From positions 580,406 through 604,716 of the forward strand of contig BJOX01000322.1 of the NCBI GenBank assembly GCA_009731375.1: a stretch of 24,311 nt of DNA. The letters are read 5' to 3'. The translations under genes and the position numbers were made by a program. Source of the stretch: Paulinella micropora. Lineage: Eukaryota; Cercozoa; Imbricatea; Euglyphida. Under the pieces are notes generated by a model that saw nothing but the letters and a program-made list of their open reading frames with translations, ran no database searches and was not told the origin of the DNA. Positions 8,333 through 17,790 of this stretch are shown piece after piece; position 1 is the stretch's first letter, and the number at the start of each line of letters is the position of its first letter.

Positions 8333-9126
8333 GAGGTACATCTTTTGTGTGACGTCGGCAGTTAGACTGGCGGGAATTGTTTCAGTATTGCTAAATTTCT
8401 GTTTCGTGGAAGTCGCAAGCCGGTAGGAGGGGCCCCGAGTGTCGGTTTATCTTCAAAATGCAGTTACGAAGGTTTTTCCCATTGTCCACATCACTAGGGT
8501 GATTTCTTTCTGCATTGCCACACGAGCACCAGAACGAATTTTCACTTACTGTGACCTGTCTCACTTGGTCCTGCCATTGTACGTCGATTTCCAACGGCCC
8601 CTACAAGGTTTTTATTAATATGAACTTGAATTTCTAGTGAGAAAGAATTTTCTGTAACATCTCTCCATGCACCTACGTGCACCGGTCCATCAAAGTACCA
8701 TTTCAACACTTTCACACCATGAGTTTTTATGCATAAACGACTCAATTGTAATTGAGGCATCAGGTGGCACTATTCAGTAGTACTATTCTGCTTAAAAAAG
8801 TAGTACCGGCTATGAATCGTAATATTATAGTTTTCAACCGGCTCAAAAAGTATATAAATAAAACGGATATAACTACATCTTGACGAGATGTAGCTCATCT
8901 ATACATCACTGTGTATAGGGGTATAAGAAAAGGTCGCATATTTACCTATCTGCGCTTACAATCCCCCCTCCCCGTCTTATGCGGGAACCGTAGCTAATAG
9001 GGGTAGATTGGTAAATATCGTCGGATGAGAGCTCACTTTCCGGGTCTGTTTCCTCATGGGTGTCCGGCTCCTGTGGAGACACACCATTGAGCATCTTGAG
9101 TGACCGCTGAGTTTTGCCCTTCATCC
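8333..9126 (-). other. No firm gene; weak minus-strand frames
   Basis: Minus-strand frames at 8760-8542 and 8594-8391 overlap in different phases and both contain ENSF, as if a decayed coding region with an internal repeat lay here. A third frame (9124-8942, 60 codons, Ser/Glu/Asp-rich) runs into a GTAAGC donor-like site and could be an exon. None has a motif I recognise. A hairpin with an 8-bp stem (CTACATCT/AGATGTAG) sits at 8873-8893, and a TATATAAATAAA stretch at 8850-8861. Confidence 0.3.
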
Positions 9127-9253
9127 CCGTTGTACGTCAGGTGCTTTACAAAATGCAAATTTGAGTTTAGAGATTTTCTAGTTCAAATTTGAATTTGAAT
9201 TTTGAACTATCTCCTCCCCCCTTCTATGGCGATCTGCCATAGACGTACAACGG
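9127..9253. mobile_element. MITE-like inverted-repeat unit (127 bp)
   Basis: Perfect 12-bp terminal inverted repeats, CCGTTGTACGTC (9127-9138) and GACGTACAACGG (9242-9253), enclose AT-rich DNA. Inside are further palindromes: GTTCAAA...TTTGAAC (9181-9207) and CTATGGC-GATCT-GCCATAG (9224-9242). I see no clear target-site duplication, so it might be a regulatory palindrome and not a transposon relic. Confidence 0.4.
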
Positions 9254-9658
9254 TATGCTCATGTTGCTGTCGTACCATCCCTTCGCCGTGTCTTTTGCAG
9301 TGCTTGCTCGGGTCTGCGACCTCTCATGTGCTGGTGCCCTTGAAACTTCACGAGGTCCAAGGTCGCAAGCACATGTAGCATCTCTGGTCCCCCTGAAGGA
9401 TATGTGATCCTGAGAATACCGGGAGGCATTGATCTTAACTGTTCAAGACCTCCGGGCAGTCTCGTCCATTGTAGGAATGAACGGGCGCTTTGCCAGTGTC
9501 AAGGGTGCCGTCGGCGTATTAGGCGTTGTTTGTTTGGTTTGGTTGTCTGCAGACATTTTCTTATTGCCACCCGGCAAGTGTCTACTTCGCTGATGCGAAG
9601 GTAGACGTGTCTAAAGGTATATACAACCCATTGACTGGGTCTCAAAACGCGTCTATGC
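9254..9658. other. Nothing recognised
   Basis: No reading frame of note. This is the 3' flank of the decayed minus-strand coding region that ends at 9659. Confidence 0.5.
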
Positions 9659-10426
9659 TTAGACGTCGGAGCATTCGTGCTCGAGGTAGTCCATGAACCT
9701 CTCTTCGCTAGACGGCGATGGTGGATGCCACCTCCATGCGGGTTGATCCTCCGCTGGTATGTCGATGTCATGGTCCAGGCGTGCCTTCCAGGCTCTCGCC
9801 TCCGACCAAGACAATTCTTCCCCGACTACCGAATACTGTGGCGCGGTATATCCCATGCCTGGGTAGAGGTCTCTGATGATTCTCCCCAGCTGGTATTCGT
9901 ACTGTTGTCTCCAGTACCCACTCATGTCGATAGTGGTAGATATAGTCTAATTCTTGAGTCCGTCTGTGCCATCGGAACTCATCATGTTCTATCGCTGTGT
10001 CCCAACCGAGTCTGTCCCGTGCCCTGAGCTGTCTACCCCACTCCTCGAAGCTTTGTATTCGGCCCCAGTATGTGTTGGGTACTTCCCCGTCAGGGTCGGC
10101 TAACTGGTTGGCGATGCGGGATGTCTCTGGGTCGCCGCTCGTCTTCAGCTGCAGGTGGATTGCAAGCAGCCATGAGAGCCGGTGTTCCCTCTGGAATCGT
10201 ATGTAATACTGCTGTCATAACCGACCCGCACCTCGGAAACGCGCATGTAATCGGTGTCGTATGCCTCGCGGCCTACACAGGAGGTGCATGAGGCGTGGGT
10301 ATGCCTAAGACCTGCATATAGTACGCAAGTACATTCTCTTCAACCCCGAGTTCCCAGGGTTGGTCGCGCCTGTCCCGCAGGTGGTAGGCTCTGTACGCCC
10401 GAACCTCCGCAGGCAGTGGGATATCC
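9659..10426 (-). pseudogene. Unrecognised decayed coding region, 3' part
   Basis: This is the downstream half of the minus-strand region at 18687-19518, cut off by the inserted retrotransposon. Directly after the insertion the frame reads LPAEVRAYRAYHLRDRRD and continues to a stop near 10273. Later pieces lie in other phases: YWGRIQSFEEWGRQLRARDR at about 10070-10015, then a 9925-9659 frame (QLGRIIRDLYPGMGYTAP, ending EHECSDV). The product is rich in Arg, Tyr, Trp and acidic residues, with no motif I know. At least two frameshifts separate the pieces. The same composition on both sides of the insertion supports one original gene, perhaps a Gag-like or structural ORF of another element. Confidence 0.5.
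10422..10426. repeat. Target-site duplication TATCC, left copy
   Basis: TATCC immediately precedes the left LTR and recurs at 18682-18686 directly after the right LTR. This 5-bp duplication is typical of integrase-mediated LTR-element insertion. Confidence 0.9.
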
Positions 10427-10932
10427 TGCCATGGTCTATCGATACAGTAATCCGGTACTGAGCAAAACACACACCTAATCAAATACGTTTTGAAGGTTGG
10501 TAATAAATTCTTTAATGAGAACAACTTGTGGTAAACATACCTTGTAGTAACGTGCTAAGGCGTGTGCTTGGCATGGGGTCAATATGACGTATAGATCTAC
10601 ACGGAATCACGGGTAAGAAAGGGCTCGCACTGATTAATGTGTACCCTTTATAACATGTGATTCTACGGCATCACAAGAGATGAAGCAGTCGTTGACACGT
10701 AAACGTACATCAGTGGAGAAATGTAGAAATGCCACTGATTTGAGTGAAATAGGCGATTCACCGTAGTGACCGTAATAACGGTATAATTGTTACATACGAC
10801 TGTTAAGGCTGTTGTGAAGGATCTGTGGAAACTCCGGATGTGTTGTCCTCAATGGAGAATATTATGACAGTTAAATAATTAAAATTCAAACAATATTCCA
10901 GGTAATTATATTATGGAATATAAGGAATAACA
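10427..10932 (-). repeat. 3' LTR of the copia-type element
   Basis: This 506-bp repeat is nearly identical to 18178-18681. Read on the minus strand it starts TGTTATTCC and ends ATGGCA. It differs from the other LTR by about eight substitutions, a 3-base indel and a 1-base indel. Confidence 0.95.
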
Positions 10933-11337
10933 CTCCCCCCGGATAATATATCCGGTGATAGATATATCAGTTGACGCGTGCACAGAGGTAAAACAGGTAT
11001 GTGTTTTGATAGCCAGCGGTGCGTCTAGGAACGATATGTGGGGGAAAAGTAATACTTATACCGCGAATAACTTTAACGTCTGAAGGAAAACGATATAACT
11101 TTGAAAAAGTGAGATCGGATTGAATCAGGTAATCATAGATAATATATTGGACACCTTTCGGATAAATAATAATATTATCTCTTCTGGGAAGTAACAATGA
11201 GAATTAAAACGCGTATGTTCGTGGAGTAGTAAGCTGCACGTACTTAAGTGAAATTTATTCTCGAAACGAAAATCGTTAAGTGTCCGATTCTCAACAAATG
11301 AAGTGGGGCACTAAAGACTATACTATCAACAAATGAT
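10933..11337 (-). other. 3' untranslated region and polypurine tract of the copia-type element
   Basis: On the minus strand GGGGGGAG (10940-10933) directly abuts the 3' LTR, the expected plus-strand primer. Next to it is a 7-bp perfect hairpin, CCGGATA-ATA-TATCCGG (10939-10955). The rest is AT-rich and lacks supported coding; a 76-codon frame at 10967-11197 has no similarity I recognise. Confidence 0.7.
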
Positions 11338-12210
11338 TCAGGATAGTCTCGAACGCAGAGGGTTGAACGGAAACATTGTTTGCGCGGAACAAGTGTCACA
11401 GAGTCGGCGAGGATTCGTCTGCCATCTTCTTCCCTTGCTGCGTTTGCGATGGGGCGGTTGCAAAAAATCCGGAAGTTGCTGCCCAAGGCGCTGGATCGGT
11501 TTGACTATTGGAACTGTGTCCTCATCGTCACGTAAGAAACTGGAAAGCAGTACTGTCATGCTGTTGGTGTGACGCTGGTGTAGCAGAGCTGGTAGTGGTT
11601 CGGTTAAAATGTCGGCCTTGTTCTTTTCGGATGGGAGTTGTCGGGAACTGATTTTTCCCTCTCGTACTTGCTCGGCAATGAAGTGGTGACGAACGTCGAT
11701 GTGTCGGGCGCGTGGGCTGCCAAGTCCGTTGGTTGATGCGAGAACTGCGCCATGATTGTTTCCATACATTACAGATGGAACCGGGATGGGCATCTTCAAC
11801 TCCCGGGCAAAGTTTTGGATGGCCAACACATTACGGCATGCTGTTGAAGCTGCGATCACTTCCGAATTGAGGGTTGAGGTTGAGACAGTGTCTTGACGTC
11901 TTCCTCCCCAAAGCACTGGACCAGTGATGTCATGCACTTCACCGTTTCGGTATCGTCGTGTAAACCGGCATCTTGCATAATCGGAGTCATAGTTACTGAT
12001 TAGTTGCAGTTGACTGATTGGGACGTTGGCCAGGTAGAAGAGGCCACGTTCTTCACGTAAGTGACGGTAGATGCGCGGGACGAGTGCATATGCAACATCG
12101 GGCGCACGGCCAGCGCGTAGACTGCCAAGTTGTTGACTGCCATTTGCATGTGCGGCTGAGTTTGTGTTGCTGGCCATAAAAGGTCGCCTGTGAGTTGGGG
12201 AAGGCTCCAT
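11338..12210 (-). pseudogene. pol: copia-type RNase H
   Basis: The frame covers the RT/RNase H connection (LGSLRAGRAPDVAYALV, usual VGSL-Y---RPDI) and RNase H. Motifs: NYDSDYARC (first Asp), STLNSEVIAAS (catalytic Glu), MYGNNHGAV, ARHIDVRHHFIAEQV, and NKADILTEPL near residue 210. The usual Asp of the DN-A box is Asn here (GNNHGA), so this copy may lack a metal-binding residue. After TEPL the frame continues about 75 basic, Ser-rich residues to its stop, longer than the normal copia end. The ATG at 12210 lies within the polyprotein. The upstream join to RT is broken in a run of eight C at about 12237-12244. Confidence 0.75.
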
Positions 12211-12256
12211 TGGCGTAGTGGTGAACTTGCCGGGGCAGGGGGGGGCTCTTGCTGGG

Positions 12257-12811
12257 TCAACGGCGTCGGTGCAAAGTTAGCATTAGCAAAGCCACGGTCA
12301 TGAAGTAGCCCTCGTATGTTTGTTCGTTGGTGAATAGCAAACCATTTGGAAAACGTTTGAATTGCCGGCCGCAGAAGACTTTACCGTCGTCCATATCTTT
12401 AAACCGGGATTCAGCCTCACGTAGCTGACGACACAGTTCCTTGTGCTGTGACATAAAGAAGCAAAAGTCGAGCATGTCGTCCGTTCGAAGAAGGACGATC
12501 CATGGTAGAGAGATTGGGTTACGAACGAATAATGGTGGGAATTCTTTGCCAGGGTTGGGCAAAAAGAAGACACAAAAATCAAGATTAGATTGTTCGTAGC
12601 AAATCTTGCGAAGGTAGGCAGCCAGATAGTTGAACCAACGACGTCCAGCTTGCGGGGCACCGTACAGGGCTTTCTTGACTTGCCACAGCATATCAGGCTT
12701 CGTGGGGTGCCTAAATTGTAGAGGAGGGAGAGCGAAGACAATGTCAATCATGTCGGCATGTGTGTAGGCTTGTGAGAAGTCTATCTGCTTGATTAGACAA
12801 TTCAACGCCAC
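12257..12811 (-). pseudogene. pol: copia-type reverse transcriptase palm
   Basis: It opens on GTG, so it is a continuation, not a start. It shows IKQIDFSQAYTHADM (first catalytic Asp, residue 11), LWQVKKALYGAPQAGRRWFN (the copia KALYGLKQA-R-W box, residues 43-61), and IVLLRTDDMLDF at residues 105-116, where the catalytic pair is intact but YVDD reads RTDD. It then has DMDDGKVFCGRQFKRFPNG (usual LG--V-R). The frame ends LHRRR; a neighbouring phase (NANFAPTPLTQQEPPPAP) is the likelier continuation. Confidence 0.75.
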
Positions 12812-13155
12812 TACAGAATGAGTAGTGTGAAGTTTTGAGCAACTGGTGACGACACTTCATAAGGGCTGAATTGCTGGAAGGGCGTCATGTGGTTGCCAAA
12901 GATGACCAGACGGGACTTGAAGAGCTCGCCAGCATCGCTGCCGTTGATCTTTACCGCGTCAACAGAGCCTGTGGCAACAGGTTTTGATGATAAACGAATA
13001 GCTTCAGAGCGTGGTGCCCAGACCAGACAGCCGGTGTCGTAGAGGCCTTGCAGTTCCTTGCGTCGGGCTTCTACAATCTGGGGAAATAGCTCTATCTGTC
13101 GTTCTGGAACTCGCAGAGTCCTAGTGTACAAACACCAAGCACGGGATGTCATCAA
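12811..13155 (-). pseudogene. pol: copia-type RT N-terminal region
   Basis: Matches the fingers region before the RT palm: VEARRKELQGLYDTGCLVW (usual AM--E---L--N-TW-LV), VDAVKINGSDAGELFKSRLV (usual K-K-DG---R-KARLV) and SPYEVSSPVAQNFTLLIL (usual FSPV----T-R-LL). It ends in TAG at 12813-12811 and RT resumes in another phase immediately, so a one-base shift separates them. Confidence 0.65.
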
Positions 13156-13670
13156 CCAAAGGGGCTAACTGGTTTTGTAGAGGTACCCTTAGGTTCATCT
13201 CCACAGCCAGTTTGACGTGATGGGTGGGGTGGTCGGTCGGAGTTTGTCGACGCTCCCTCTTGCTTTCGATAATGTTGGAGTTTGACACAACGCTTGAGAT
13301 GTCTCGAGGAGCAAGTCGACGGACTGATGGAGCTGGGCGAGATGGGCTGGCAAAAGAAAGTGGACGTCTTGCATTCCAAAGGTTGAGCTGGGAGGTGGAA
13401 GGCATCCGGTTTGCTTTACGTTCTGTTTGCAGTTCTGGGTGTTCATCGTTAGGGGGCAGCGGGAGCACTGATTGTGTCGTTGCTGAGGTTGCCTCTCCAA
13501 AAACAAGGTCGCCAGACTGGCCGTTGTCCTCAGCACCGTGTCCGTTCTCATTGTCTGTCTTGACTGTGGTCGCCAACGGGTTTGGGTTCGGGAATTTTCC
13601 GTTCTAATTTTGGCTGTGTAACTGGTGGCAGTGAAAAAGTCGGTTGACGCAGGTACTGCTCATCGTACTC
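13121..13670 (-). pseudogene. pol: Integrase-RT linker of the copia-type element
   Basis: A 151-codon frame (13576-13121) is rich in Ser, Pro, Arg and Asn and has no domain. It sits where copia elements have a variable hydrophilic linker between integrase and RT. The stretch 13670-13577 is open in another phase (EYDEQYLRQPTFSLPPVTQP), so one more shift lies near 13580. Confidence 0.45.
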
Positions 13671-14228
13671 TCATGGTCTAGGTGTCACTGTCGCAGTAAA
13701 TCCTCGAGTCAGAGGGTCGAACTTTGCATTACGGGCCTCCAAAACCGTCTTGGTGCCTTTTACCCAAAACCGGTAAGGCCGGCGAAAAAGGTTGTATCCG
13801 ACCAAAATAGCTGGGTAAGCCATTGGTCTGTTCTTCTGTTTGTCCTTGTCGAGTAAACGAATGAAGGCCAAGCAGCCAATTGGACGCAGGAAGTCGAGGA
13901 GAAACTTGTGGTGCATTGTTACTTCGTACGGGGACTTGCCATGATGCTTGCCACTTGTTGCAGGAGTAACCATTCTGGTGGCCCATTCGGCGTAGTCGCA
14001 CTCTTGCCACATGAAGTCAGGTAGCTGTGCGTCCAAACGGATTGCTGTTGCTCGTCTTTCTGCAGTCAGCATTTCTCGTTCTGCTACAGAGTTGTTTCGT
14101 GGTTCGTCAGGTGGTGTGATTTTGAGAATGATGCCTTGTTGTTTGCACCAATCGACTAGGAGTGTAGCAATTAACTCGCCGTCTGCTCGTAAGTGCTTTG
14201 CTTTGACTCCGGTTTGCCTTTCGTAGAA
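13671..14228 (-). pseudogene. pol: copia-type integrase, second half
   Basis: From about 14228 the coding phase is FYERQTGVKAKHLRADGE, with the second catalytic Asp. About 35 residues on comes NNSVAERE with the catalytic Glu (usual NG-AER). WATRMVTPATSGKHHGKSPYEV and GCLAFIRLLDK match the usual copia sequences after the core (A--LINR-PS----SPYE, LR-FGC-A). LVGYNLFRRPYRFW is the usual F-GY----K-YR. The first Asp is in the preceding entry, in another frame, so the catalytic core is split by one indel near 14225. Confidence 0.75.
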
Positions 14229-16380
14229 GGCTCACCACCTGTGGGACGTATTCGGTGGCTGAACGAGTACTGTTGTAGGCGTTGAGTGACATGCCTCCTC
14301 CGACAGGTTTGACGACGAGCTTCCATTTATTTCCTTGCAATGAGTTTGGGTGGTAGGGGCCACTATAGTCCATGCAGTAGGCTTCGTGTGTGTCCCAGTG
14401 TTCGTCCAAGTGTTGGTTAGGGCTCTTCTTTGGATATGGTAGACGGGGAGCTTTGACTTGGTTGCATCCGAAACATAGACGTGGAATGCGTTCTTTCCAG
14501 TTACGTCCAGCAATTGTCCGGTCTAATGCTCTTGCAAGCTCTGTCGTTGCTTTGTCGTTGCCGTGTCCACTCATACGATGAACAAGCATAGCTGGTATTG
14601 GTCGTCTTGAAGTTTTGTTGTATGCGAACAGTGCAAGGTTGCGTCTTGGTGCTGCATTGTTGACGAAGTAGGAGACGTCTGTGCTCCCCCCGTTCCGGAC
14701 GTGTCTCCCTTCAGGTACGTGGCGTTGGTTGAAGTTGAGGGGTTGATCTGCAAGGTTGTCCTCTCTATACAGTCTGCTTGTGGTCATTCGTCCTCTTGCC
14801 AAGACGTTTGGCCTCCATTCCTCTAGGAAGGTGATGGGCTTGTCCATCATTACGATCTGCCCATTTTGCAATAGGAACGAATAGCCTCGGTCGTGGTCCA
14901 GTACTCCCGGAGAAACGAGATTGAAGGGCGAATCCGAAACGAGTGATTTCGGTAATTCTAGCCAATATTGTTTGCCCTTGCCGGTGACCATTGGTAAATA
15001 ACCCGTAGCGGTGCTGTCAAAACTAATTTGTTGATTTTGCACTCCTCCAACGACTGTCTTTTTCGTTGTCAGGTCGGAACATTCAGCTGAACCATGAATG
15101 AGCATGCGATTGCTCCCTGAATCGAAGATAGTATGGACTCGTGGGAGGTAGCTAGGGTTGTCCGGTTCACCATCGTCATCGGTGTTCATCATAATTGCGT
15201 CGTCGGTCGTACCCTCTATGTCTACAATGAGCCCACCGTCACGTAAAATTTGTTGCCACATAGGTGATGATGTGTTGTAGCCATACAGTTCGTTTGGTAC
15301 GGTTCCATGGTTGGGCGACTTCGCTGGTCCGTAGTCGTAGCAATCATTCAAATCGCCCTCGTCGACCATCATAGCCGTAAATGATCGTACTAGAAAGTTT
15401 GTATCAAAGCGGGCACGGTTTCGCGAAACGACAGCGCCAGAGTAGATTGTACGCTTGTCTTTGTCCGCTTCGTATTGCGGGTAGCCTGCAAGCCGGCGTA
15501 GGATCTCTCGCACATCGCCAATGCCGTACTCATTAGGTAGAGTTTGTACGACTTCGTTGCTTTTCGCGGAAAGTTCATAACGCATCATTCGGTGGTAGAC
15601 AAAGTCCGCAAATCTTCCGTTTGTTGATCCAATACCACATGATGGCATTATTTTCTGATCCTCCTTGTTGCGTAGCAATTCGTTGACCGCTGAGGAGGCG
15701 AAGAGGCAGAAGCGTCGATGTGCAGCCCGATCTTTCTTCTGACAGGTAGGTTCGCAGTACTTGACCCAGTTGCACCCACTGCAAAGTTTCTGTTTGCGTT
15801 CGGTAGTCTCCACGGCGTCACAGAATTCGCAGGAAGCGGGCGGGGTCGGTGCGTCAGAGTGCAGGCCGATAGGTATGATGCCAGTGTCATGAAATAGCGC
15901 ACATATGCGACATAGGGGTGCCATACTTTGCCAGCCTTCGGGCCATATGTTGAATTGTTTTCTGATCGACCAGTATTCCATTTCGACTCGTTTGGCATGT
16001 CGCAGGCAGAAGTGGACGTCGACAACGTGGTACCAGGGCGCCCCAGGTATAAGAGAATGCGAGTCTGATGTAGATAGTATGATGTCGGAGTACGGCTGAA
16101 CTTGAACATCAATCTTGCATCTTGTTTTTGGTCTAATAGGTGACTTGATAACTGGTCTTCGATCTCCGATTGTTCTGTCCAACGGATGTACCTTCTGTTC
16201 CGTGACACATTCGAGCGTAGGGACGGTGGCCACAAGCTTGTCGTTGGGGTACCATGGGTCCTCGCAAGGGACGATGTAGTGTCGCGGGGCTTCAACTCTC
16301 CATTCCGGCGGCCAGTGTCGAGGTGGGACGGGGAAGCCGGCGGGTGTGCCGACCTTGCGGTAAAGTTTTTGTAGAAAAAC
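14107..16380 (-). pseudogene. pol: copia-type polyprotein: MYND finger, protease, pre-integrase, integrase start
   Basis: This is open after a TGA at 16383-16381; residue numbers below count from the GTG codon at 16233. Residues 135-176 form a complete MYND zinc finger: C135-x2-C138-x12-C151-x2-C154-x5-C160-x3-C164-x7-H172-x3-C176, a protein-interaction fold. Residues 177-360 are unrecognised. HTIFDSGSNRM at 368-377 is the aspartic protease site, followed by flap- and linker-like sequence. Residues 550-590 are the pre-integrase zinc module (VHRMSGHGND ... CFGC). MDYSGPY at 621-627 holds the first integrase Asp. The frame leaves the integrase near residue 670 through a one-base shift. The C-terminal 38 residues are out of phase. 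Confidence 0.85.
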
Positions 16381-16383
16381 TCA

Positions 16384-16740
16384 AACATTGAGCTTTGTAC
16401 GGAAGTCATTTTCATCGAGCTTTTGCTCCCTTGAAAGATTGTCCCACGGTAGGTTCGAGGGTCGTAGAGCTGAGTCCGTATTAACAAAGTCGATGTGCAT
16501 GTTGACAACGCCTCGGGCTGCTGGCTGGTTGAGCGTCCATGGTTGAGGCTTGACCGGGTAGAGGTGGGGCTGTAGAAGGTAGTGCGGTAGTCGAAGTTGG
16601 GATAACTTGAATTGGTGGGGAAGTTTGAGGTTCAACAATGACATTTTGCGGAAAGGGTACAGATGCCGGTGCACCGGTAGGTGCCGGCGTTGAGAATTGC
16701 TTCTCATCAAGTACAAATCCGTCATTGTCGGAATCCTCTA
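16384..16740 (-). pseudogene. pol: Pro/Thr-rich linker between DSG segment and MYND region
   Basis: Two phases alternate. The more natural first part is VEDSDNDGFVLDEKQFSTPA followed by about 50 Pro/Thr/Ser/Ala-rich residues. From about 16510 the phase of the downstream polyprotein takes over (NMHIDFVNTDSALRPSNLPW, DNLSREQKLDENDF). It ends in an in-frame TGA at 16383-16381, after which the same frame stays open (VGTPAGFPVPPRHWPPEWRV) into the MYND region. No catalytic motif; the role is probably a spacer. Confidence 0.5.
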
Positions 16741-16896
16741 CTCGCCGTTTCCGGTAATTAAGCTTATGGGAGCTACAGACTTAACGTCGTGAAGCATTTT
16801 CGGATTGCAAGCTATGTCCCTAGAGGACCCGCTATCCTGCACTATCGTGTTCTTCCTATTTATCCCTTCCTCTCCGGCTAATACTAATGAGTAATT
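16741..16896 (-). pseudogene. pol: DSG protease-like segment just after Gag
   Basis: This short frame reads NYSLVLAGEEGINRKNTIVQ and then DSGSSRDIACNPKMLHDV, SVAPISLITGNG, and a TAG at 16740-16738. The DSG codons are at 16836-16828. The pattern matches the start of copia proteases (LDSG-S-HM ... L--V ... P----NG) as far as a flap-like G-G. A second, more complete DSG protease lies 1.7 kb downstream in the same polyprotein, so this would be a duplicated or ancestral half. The frame is offset from Gag by one base. It stays open upstream as a Thr-rich string (TTTTTSQSSTPTKPTTT), so the Gag frame probably shifts into this one near 16950. Confidence 0.55.
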
Positions 16897-17790
16897 AGTG
16901 GTGGTAGGCTTGGTGGGGGTGGATGATTGTGATGTGGTGGTAGTTGTTCGTGGCCCCTGGTGGTGTGATGAGCCCGTCCACCATCATGTTGATCCAATCG
17001 TCCTCCACATCCGACGTAGTCTCGACCGGGTTATACGTTTCTAACTCTTCAGCAAAGCGGATGGTGTTGTTTTGTCGTCGTGGAGGTGTAGGACCTCGTG
17101 GGCTACGTTGGGGTGACGGTGAGGGCGATGGCGTGCGACTTATTGAGCGGTTCCGGTCGGGCGATCTACCTCGAGGGGTGTCTGGTCGTCGTCCCCTTGT
17201 GCACTCAGCCCCAGAATGGTTCGCAGTCATCTTGCCGGTTGGCTTGCACTCCCTACGTTGGCAAGAGCGTTGGCAGTCTCTTCGTTCGTGCTTCGTGTCG
17301 CCGCAATCGTAGCACTTGCGTTCTTGTCCCGGGCGTCGGTTGCGTACGTACATTGTTGTATTGGATGACTTGGCTTCAACTTCATTGGTTAGAGTCAAAG
17401 AGTCCATGGTGTCAGCGAGTTTGTTAGCTTGCACCAGTAACTTTAGTTGCTCACAAAGTTGTGCGTACGTCGGCTTTGCGGCTGGGCCTGTCTTGCTGTA
17501 GTAGAGACTGTTGCTGGCTTCACCTAAGTTGAGATAGGAAGCTTTCTTGATTCTCTTCAGTAGCTCTTGGCATTTGTAGGGGTCTAGAAAGTTTTGTCCA
17601 CATGCTCGCATTTCGTCAAAGCGAGTGGAGAATTCGGTGATCCACTTCTCCACGTCAGTGCCTTCTGGGATCCTGTCGGCGTGGAACTCAGTCTGTAAGT
17701 GGGCGAGTTGGATGTCGTCCGATAGGCCGAATTTGTCGATCAAATGTCTCCACATTTGATATGGTTCTCGTCCTGCTGCTCGCAGGGTAG
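16895..17790 (-). pseudogene. gag: copia-type Gag, C-terminal two thirds
   Basis: Coding phase from about 17790: EPYQMWRHLIDKFGLSDDIQ, EFHADRIPEGTDVEKWITEF and CQELLKRIKKASYLNL follow the helical pattern of copia-type Gag (UBN2-like capsid). A CCHC knuckle C-x2-C-x4-H-x4-C (KCYDCGDTKHERRDC) lies about 130 codons before the stop. A looser Cys/His cluster follows it. Then comes an Arg/Ser/Pro-rich tail of about 40 residues (RGRSPDRNRSISRTPSPSPS) resembling an RS domain. The last dozen residues are His-rich and probably out of phase. Gag would assemble the particle and bind element RNA. The phase upstream of about 17790 in this frame is not Gag. Confidence 0.75.

Noticed and set aside
10967-11197. 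76-codon minus-strand frame in the copia-type 3' region
   Set aside because: Lies between RNase H and the polypurine tract, AT-driven composition, no motif.
13224-13607. 127-codon plus-strand frame
   Set aside because: Antisense shadow of the integrase-RT linker.
15648-16508. 286-codon minus-strand frame
   Set aside because: Out of phase with the frame carrying the MYND and protease motifs; Ser/Arg/Thr-rich shadow composition.
16944-17501. Plus-strand frames of 60-120 codons
   Set aside because: Antisense to the Gag knuckle and RS tail.
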